Assembly: GCA_913044255.1 (NCBI GenBank)
Contig: CAJWOI010000014.1
Span: 1-17,701 of the forward strand
DNA from: an uncultured Alphaproteobacteria bacterium
GTDB lineage: Bacteria > Pseudomonadota > Alphaproteobacteria > UBA7887
Length of the DNA: 17,701 nucleotides
Direction: 5' to 3'
A program made the translations under genes and the position numbers. Positions 14,258-17,701 of the stretch are shown one piece after another. The notes beneath the pieces were generated by a model. The model saw nothing but the letters and a program-made list of their open reading frames with translations, ran no database searches and was not told the DNA's origin. Each line of letters begins with the position of its first letter. Positions within the stretch are counted from its first letter, which is position 1.

Positions 14258-14923
14258 TTACTTCCCGGGAACCGGTGACGTGGCCAGCTTTTTTGTCAGA
14301 TCTAGTTGGAAGACAGTATTCATGGCAATGTCCATCGTTGGATTTCGTTTTAGAAGTTTTTTTAATTCGTCTGTGGACCATGCAATATAGCGGGTCGGTC
14401 TTTTAGTGCGCACTGTTGCTGTAGCGCTCGAGCCTTGCAAAAATGACATTTCTCCGATGAATGTGCCATCTCTTAGGGATGCTATCACCTGTTGTTGGCG
14501 TTCAACCTCTACCTCTCCATTGTAGATCAACTTTACATCCTGAAGTGGTTCACTTTCTACAGCAAGGAGCTCTCCCTCACTACTTTTGTGCCAGTTTCCA
14601 AGATTCATTAGCTTCATAAATTCAACAGGTGAAAAATTCTGAAATAAAGTCTCGTGCAGCTCTCTTTCTTCGTCGGAAAACCTTATGCTGCGCTTCTCGA
14701 GAAATAGTAAAACGATGCGACCCAGATTGATCAAGGTAAATACCGACAACCAGAAAATCACAAGCCATAAGGGACCCTCTGGTAAAAAATAGTTGTACGC
14801 TATGCCCAAAAAACAGGATGCTGCAGCAAGCACCCGAAGGAAAAGAATGTCACGCATTAAAAACGAAAGAGCTGTTAGCGCAAAGGAAAAATGCCCGATG
14901 AAACCCAAAAGATACGGCGTCAT
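14258..14923 (-). CDS. Popeye-type membrane protein with cyclic-nucleotide-binding fold
   Basis: The 221-residue product has three N-terminal hydrophobic helices (about 5-22, 27-46 and 52-76). The short segment LMRDILFLRVLA lies between the first two. A cytosolic cNMP-binding-type domain spans about 90-210. This order, and the opening GFIGHFSFALTALSFLMRDI, match bacterial relatives of Popeye-domain (POPDC) proteins. In the phosphate-binding cassette GEMSFLQGSSATATV (157-171), the position of the invariant Arg of CRP-type domains is Ala167. The Glu (E158) of the canonical GE pair is present. Canonical cAMP binding is therefore doubtful; Popeye proteins use a different pocket. The ATG at 14923 is the first in the frame. 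It could signal membrane status or stress; no partner gene is adjacent. Confidence 0.88.
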   Translation of the reverse strand: MTPYLLGFIGHFSFALTALSFLMRDILFLRVLAAASCFLGIAYNYFLPEGPLWLVIFWLSVFTLINLGRIVLLFLEKRSIRFSDEERELHETLFQNFSPVEFMKLMNLGNWHKSSEGELLAVESEPLQDVKLIYNGEVEVERQQQVIASLRDGTFIGEMSFLQGSSATATVRTKRPTRYIAWSTDELKKLLKRNPTMDIAMNTVFQLDLTKKLATSPVPGK

Positions 14924-15335
14924 AGAATAACTCCCATTTATGACTAGCGCTCAGTCAGTAGCGACAACGAATTGATGAACTATGAAGCCGCTTTTCTTGA
15001 GCAATCATCATACTGGACCCCCACTAAGGTGTGCCACACATCTGATGACAAATGTCAGTAATATCCCAAATTAAGAACGGCACGACGCAGACCATTATTC
15101 TGGCTCCGCAATACGGTGAGTATAGTGTATCAGAAACATTTGGAAGTGCAGAATCAGAGCTAGCGTCGTGTATTTAAGCCTGACACGGCCCTATAATCGA
15201 AATCATCATATATTATTTATTATTAATAATTTGTTCATTTGAGTTCCCACTATTAAAGTTCAAACCGCTATTGGTGTAGTAGCAAGACTTTAAAGAAAAG
15301 TTGTTTGTCAAAATAAAAATAGGGGGGATTTTACA
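14924..15335. other. Gap containing repeat R3 copy 2 and AT-rich leader
   Basis: No gene is seen. The left half has repeat R3 copy 2 and the CGTGTATT motif. The right half (about 15200-15310) is very AT-rich and shares the 12-mer AATTTGTTCATT with 16173-16184. It must contain promoters for the divergent Popeye-type and 15336 genes, which I could not pin down. Confidence 0.5.
15076..15161 (+). repeat. Dispersed repeat R3, copy 2
   Basis: Inverted partner of 6181-6266. It is followed at 15167-15174 by CGTGTATT and then TAAGCCTGACA, which resembles the first bases of repeat R2. R3 and R2 thus look like neighbouring modules of one larger, fragmented element. Confidence 0.65.
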
Positions 15336-15818
15336 GTGATCGTAAAAAAAATAATGTTGGCGGCAATTTCTTTATTGCTCGGTGTCGCCATTGCAGAAGC
15401 TAATGACTGCACAGGTACTTTTGGGTGGTTGTCCGACGGCCAAAACGTGAATCTTGAAGAAGGTCATTCGGTGTTTACCGGGCACTTTAGTGGCACCTTC
15501 GTTGCCAATGATACTGCTAGTTCAATACATTTGAGTGCGGTTATGTGTCCGGCAATATATCAGGTGGATCAGGGGAGGACAAAATCGCTTGGCTTTTGCT
15601 GGCAGCAAGACGGGGATGGGGATCGCATCTTCTACTCGTGGAGTTGTGAAGGTGAGTTTCCGCACTGCGATGGTAATTTCTCAGCTTATTCCGGGACCGG
15701 TAAATACGATGGGGTGACAAGTCAGGGAACGTTCAAAGCCTTTACTACGACCTTCGGTGATCTCGGTAATGGACACGGTTATGCCATATGGGATACCTGT
15801 AGATACCAAGTACCCTAA
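15336..15818 (+). CDS. Secreted cysteine-rich protein, hypothetical
   Basis: A 160-residue exported protein with a signal peptide (residues 1-22, ending AIAEA). The mature part is rich in Gly, Ser, Thr and aromatics and has six cysteines (25, 71, 88, 104, 111, 155), enough for three disulfides. Repeated short strands such as GHFSGTFVAND and GTGKYDGVTSQGTFKAF suggest a beta-barrel, lipocalin- or avidin-like. I do not recognise a family. Translation begins at GTG 15336, eight bases after a GGGGGG tract; an ATG at 15354 would leave a shorter but still valid signal peptide. A strong hairpin terminator at 15898-15926 ends the unit. Confidence 0.78.
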   Translation: MIVKKIMLAAISLLLGVAIAEANDCTGTFGWLSDGQNVNLEEGHSVFTGHFSGTFVANDTASSIHLSAVMCPAIYQVDQGRTKSLGFCWQQDGDGDRIFYSWSCEGEFPHCDGNFSAYSGTGKYDGVTSQGTFKAFTTTFGDLGNGHGYAIWDTCRYQVP

Positions 15819-15897
15819 CAAAATAATACTAGTACAAAGGATTTCGGATTGGATTCCGCAGGGGTACAGTTAATATAAATTGATTTGGGGCTCTTCT

Positions 15898-15926
15898 AAG
15901 GCCTTGCCTGATTGGCAAGGCCTTTT
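15898..15926 (+). terminator. Rho-independent terminator
   Basis: AAGGCCTTGCC (15898-15908) pairs perfectly with GGCAAGGCCTT (15914-15924) around a five-base loop TGATT. TTTTCC follows. It lies 80 bases after the stop of the gene at 15336..15818. The T-run is short, but the 11-bp GC-rich stem is the strongest hairpin seen in the window. On the minus strand there is no T-run, so it acts in the plus direction. Confidence 0.8.
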
Positions 15927-16218
15927 CCTCATCAAATTTGTGGGACTTCAATGACGGTCCTACATAATGCTTGTAAATATTCCTGTTTATGCAGTAGGAA
16001 ACGACAAAGCTCGAAGTAAAGTGTTTGGAGCCCAAAGAGGACATAATTTCCCACAGCACCGCAACAGATACCGTACGCCTGCTTCACAACTATTGGACTG
16101 TTCCTAAAACTTAAATTAAAGCCTCAGTAGTTATGGTAAATGCAAAATGGTTTTAAATAAATAAATCATAAATTTGTTCATTGCAGAAATACATGAACGT
16201 GCCAACTCCGTGTATTCA

Positions 16219-16291
16219 GGCCTGACATAGCCCATCCACCAGAAGGATTTGATTGTGGTGATAAGGGAGAAACAGGATCAGGTTTGAAGTC
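16219..16291 (+). repeat. Dispersed repeat R2, copy 2
   Basis: Partner of 5783-5856. It is preceded directly by CGTGTATTCA (16209-16218), linking it to the R3 neighbourhood. One plus-strand frame reads RPDIAHPPEGFDCGD, with an in-frame stop shortly after, similar to the open frame in copy 1. It lies just past the stop of the gene at 16337..16681. Confidence 0.75.
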
Positions 16292-16336
16292 ATGAAATAC
16301 TGGTTGTCGGTTTCTATTTGTCCTTGTGCATCAGTT

Positions 16337-16681
16337 TTAAACTCCCTTTTGCCCTGCAACGCACTGATACCGAATTTTAAGAGGGTTAAACCAGCCGTAG
16401 CCGTTCTTATGAAATTTAGGCCAAAGACCGTACGTACACATCCATATGCCCTGCCCTTGTTTTGGAGAAGAGGTAGTTTCTGTAACTTTTACCAAAACAT
16501 TGCAGAACCACCACGTTTCTTTGCCCATTTCGCATTGTGAAGTTAAAACGTCACCCTCTTTCACGATCGATTCGGCAGCACGCCCTGTCACTTGATACGT
16601 CTCTTCGGCTATGGGGACGGACGGAATGGAAAACACCAATGAACCAATAGCTACCAGTGCAGTTCTCATGATTTCATTCAT
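16337..16681 (-). CDS. Small exported cysteine-containing protein, hypothetical
   Basis: A 114-residue product. Residues 1-25 form a signal peptide (MRTALVAIGSLVFSIPSVPIA, cleavage before EE). The mature part has four cysteines (50, 60, 82, 107) and many tryptophans (GKETWWFCNVLV, GIWMCTYGLWPKF), suggesting a compact disulfide-bonded beta fold. A tandem SH3-like or OB-like exported domain is conceivable but not shown. I recognise no family. ATG 16681 is the first start and has GGAAA about ten bases upstream; ATG 16669 is a possible alternative with no better site. Repeat R2 copy 2 lies directly downstream. Confidence 0.68.
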   Translation of the reverse strand: MNEIMRTALVAIGSLVFSIPSVPIAEETYQVTGRAAESIVKEGDVLTSQCEMGKETWWFCNVLVKVTETTSSPKQGQGIWMCTYGLWPKFHKNGYGWFNPLKIRYQCVAGQKGV

Positions 16682-16740
16682 GTGCCGCTATTTCCGATAA
16701 GTCTTGTGTTGAGTATAGCATCAAATTATGGGCGGGAAGG

Positions 16741-16806
16741 ATGAAGGGATTTGCTTTGGCAATCGCGATGCTGTTTGTGCTTGTTCCTGCTTATGCGCGG
16801 AAATAA
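16741..16806 (+). CDS. Signal-peptide-only micro-ORF (21 residues)
   Basis: ATG to TAA encodes MKGFALAIAMLFVLVPAYARK: a basic N-terminus, a hydrophobic core and an AYA cleavage site, with nothing after it. A GGGAAGG tract directly abuts the start. It is probably the surviving 5' end of a lost exported-protein gene, or a membrane micropeptide. A weak 4-bp hairpin followed by TTTTTT lies around 16819-16840. Confidence 0.35.
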   Translation: MKGFALAIAMLFVLVPAYARK

Positions 16807-16866
16807 AAGAGTGAGGGTGCGAGACGGCACTAATTTTTTCTATCCACTCCCTGAACAAGACTAATC

Positions 16867-17133
16867 CTACATGGCCACACAACCAGAATTAATTACTCCC
16901 CAGAATCTGGACTTGGTATTACAAAGAATAGCTTTTTGTATCTGGTGATACCAAACCTTGGTGGTTGATAGATCTGTTCCGTTCAAGTTGCTTTTACTCA
17001 AATCTCCGTGATATAGCCAAGCCCTTCTGAGGTCGGCACCGCTTAAGTCAGCGTTGTCAAATTGCGTGCCTAAATGGGAAAAGAGGTGCCAGAAAAGGCC
17101 GTTACCGATCCGAGCGAAACCCAAGCCAGGCAT
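16867..17133 (-). CDS. Pentapeptide-repeat protein, probably 5'-truncated
   Basis: The 88-residue frame has pentapeptide repeats A(D/N)LxG/S from about residue 26: FDNADLSGADLRRAWLYHGD, then SKSNLNGTDLST. It ends in AILCNTKSRFWGVINSGC, a C-terminal pattern typical of small secreted pentapeptide proteins. Such proteins normally start with a signal peptide. Here the first 25 residues come from sequence overlapping the EamA gene's 3' end by 32 bases in another frame, have no signal peptide and no ribosome site. I infer that the original 5' part was lost at this junction. The gene may be a pseudogene, or may be translated by coupling to the permease gene. Confidence 0.55.
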   Translation of the reverse strand: MPGLGFARIGNGLFWHLFSHLGTQFDNADLSGADLRRAWLYHGDLSKSNLNGTDLSTTKVWYHQIQKAILCNTKSRFWGVINSGCVAM

Positions 17134-17701
17134 TCACCATGATCGCCCCAAGGACTAGACTGCCACCGATTAATGTTTGCATTGGTGGTTGTTCGCTCAG
17201 TACATACCACACCCATAAGGGCCCCAATACCGTTTCCAGCAGCATGATCAGACTGACCTCGGCTGCCGAAATAAGTTTCGGGCCATAGGTGATTAGGCCC
17301 ATTGCGACGGGTAAAATCAAACCACCATTCAGGGCAAGAATAGCAAAATCAGTACCGGACGGCGTGGTTAGCTCGGCCCCCATAAAAAAGGCGAAGGCGC
17401 CCGCCAAAAAAGATCCTAATCCGAGGGCTGCAAGGGAGTTTATCCGGGGGTTGTGATTGATCGCGACAAGGGCCGACGCCATGAATAGTGCTACCAGCAC
17501 CGCCATTGCGTCGCCAAAAAAGCCGCCACTGCCGATACGGCCCCAAAACACCATAACGATACCTGCAATGGCCAGCAGAATGGTCAACCAAGTTCGCAGC
17601 GGCAAAATTTGGCGCATCAGAACGATCGCCATAATTGCCGCCATAAAAGGCATTGCGGCCAGAATAACAAGGGTATTGGCAACCATTGTGTGGGTGATAG
17701 A
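17102..17701 (-). CDS. EamA/DMT-family permease (5' part outside the window)
   Basis: The minus-strand frame stays open to the window edge: upstream of the internal ATG at 17686 the codons continue as SITHT, so the gene starts beyond 17701. The visible 200 residues contain about seven hydrophobic helices. They include the DMT hallmark ANTLVILAAMPFMAAIMAIVLMRQ and a second EamA half with SAAEVSLIMLLETVLGPLWVWYVLSEQP. The family has ten helices in about 290-300 residues and exports amino acids, nucleosides or other small metabolites; the substrate is not predictable. It is GC-rich compared with the preceding 12 kb. The stop overlaps the pentapeptide-repeat frame. Confidence 0.92.
   Translation of the reverse strand, partial: SITHTMVANTLVILAAMPFMAAIMAIVLMRQILPLRTWLTILLAIAGIVMVFWGRIGSGGFFGDAMAVLVALFMASALVAINHNPRINSLAALGLGSFLAGAFAFFMGAELTTPSGTDFAILALNGGLILPVAMGLITYGPKLISAAEVSLIMLLETVLGPLWVWYVLSEQPPMQTLIGGSLVLGAIMVNAWLGFRSDR

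Larger units (their letters stand above)
15819..16336. other. Gap with terminator and repeat R2 copy 2
   Basis: There is no gene I can support. It contains the terminator at 15898-15926, an AT-rich segment around 16140-16185, the CGTGTATT motif at 16209-16216, and repeat R2 copy 2, which ends about 45 bases from the stop of the next minus-strand gene. The frame at 15829..16059 crosses the terminator hairpin and was rejected. Confidence 0.5.

Noticed and set aside
15829..16059. 76-residue minus-strand frame
   Set aside because: It crosses the strong terminator hairpin, with no start signal or family resemblance.
1..17701. CRISPR array, rRNA, transposase, integrase or toxin-antitoxin pair
   Set aside because: I looked for regularly spaced repeats, rRNA-like segments and typical catalytic motifs in the plausible frames and found none. 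The repeats present are dispersed pairs, not arrays.

Overview
The window looks like chromosomal DNA of an alphaproteobacterium, probably a Rhodospirillales-like environmental or marine lineage. The main pointers are a NDUFS4-type complex I accessory subunit gene (9725..10036), which is typical of Alphaproteobacteria, together with a PEP carboxylase, an EamA permease and a CoA ligase of proteobacterial character. The lineage is an inference; no rRNA or other marker is present.

Layout. Positions 1..4320 hold a 5' segment of ppc (minus strand), a DAD/ChrR-type cupin converging on a glutathione S-transferase, and a long acyl-CoA synthetase. By eye the two large genes here are GC-rich. A complete tRNA-Arg(TCT) at 4631..4707 marks a change. 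From there to about 16.9 kb the DNA is visibly more AT-rich. It consists of short, mostly single-gene units separated by wide gaps: small exported proteins, two secreted MORN-repeat proteins, a secreted stand-alone Cache domain, and small detoxification-type enzymes (YdhR-like, ABM-like, RidA-like, CMD/AhpD-like, two cupins). The same stretch holds the NDUFS4 gene, an enolase-superfamily dehydratase/racemase, a uronate-dehydrogenase-like SDR and a membrane Popeye-type cyclic-nucleotide-binding-fold protein. The right edge returns to GC-rich DNA with an EamA/DMT permease cut by the window end. A 5'-truncated pentapeptide-repeat gene overlaps its 3' end.

There is no obvious large operon. Most genes carry their own Shine-Dalgarno sequence and lie far apart. 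Functionally the set suggests reactive-metabolite handling (GST, RidA, AhpD, cupins, small monooxygenase folds) plus sugar-acid metabolism (enolase-superfamily protein and SDR), with a strong excess of small periplasmic or outer-surface proteins.

The most unusual feature is a set of three dispersed intergenic repeat families, each present twice (5783/16219, 6181/15076, 6696/14174). They sit against the ends of the small-protein genes, in one case supplying the C-terminal codons. Four short genes or remnants that a 60-residue cutoff would miss were also found: a 44-residue lipoprotein, a 56-residue cytosolic protein, a 21-residue signal-peptide-only ORF, and an open frame at 10096..10278. No CRISPR array, transposase, integrase or clearly novel defence system was seen.
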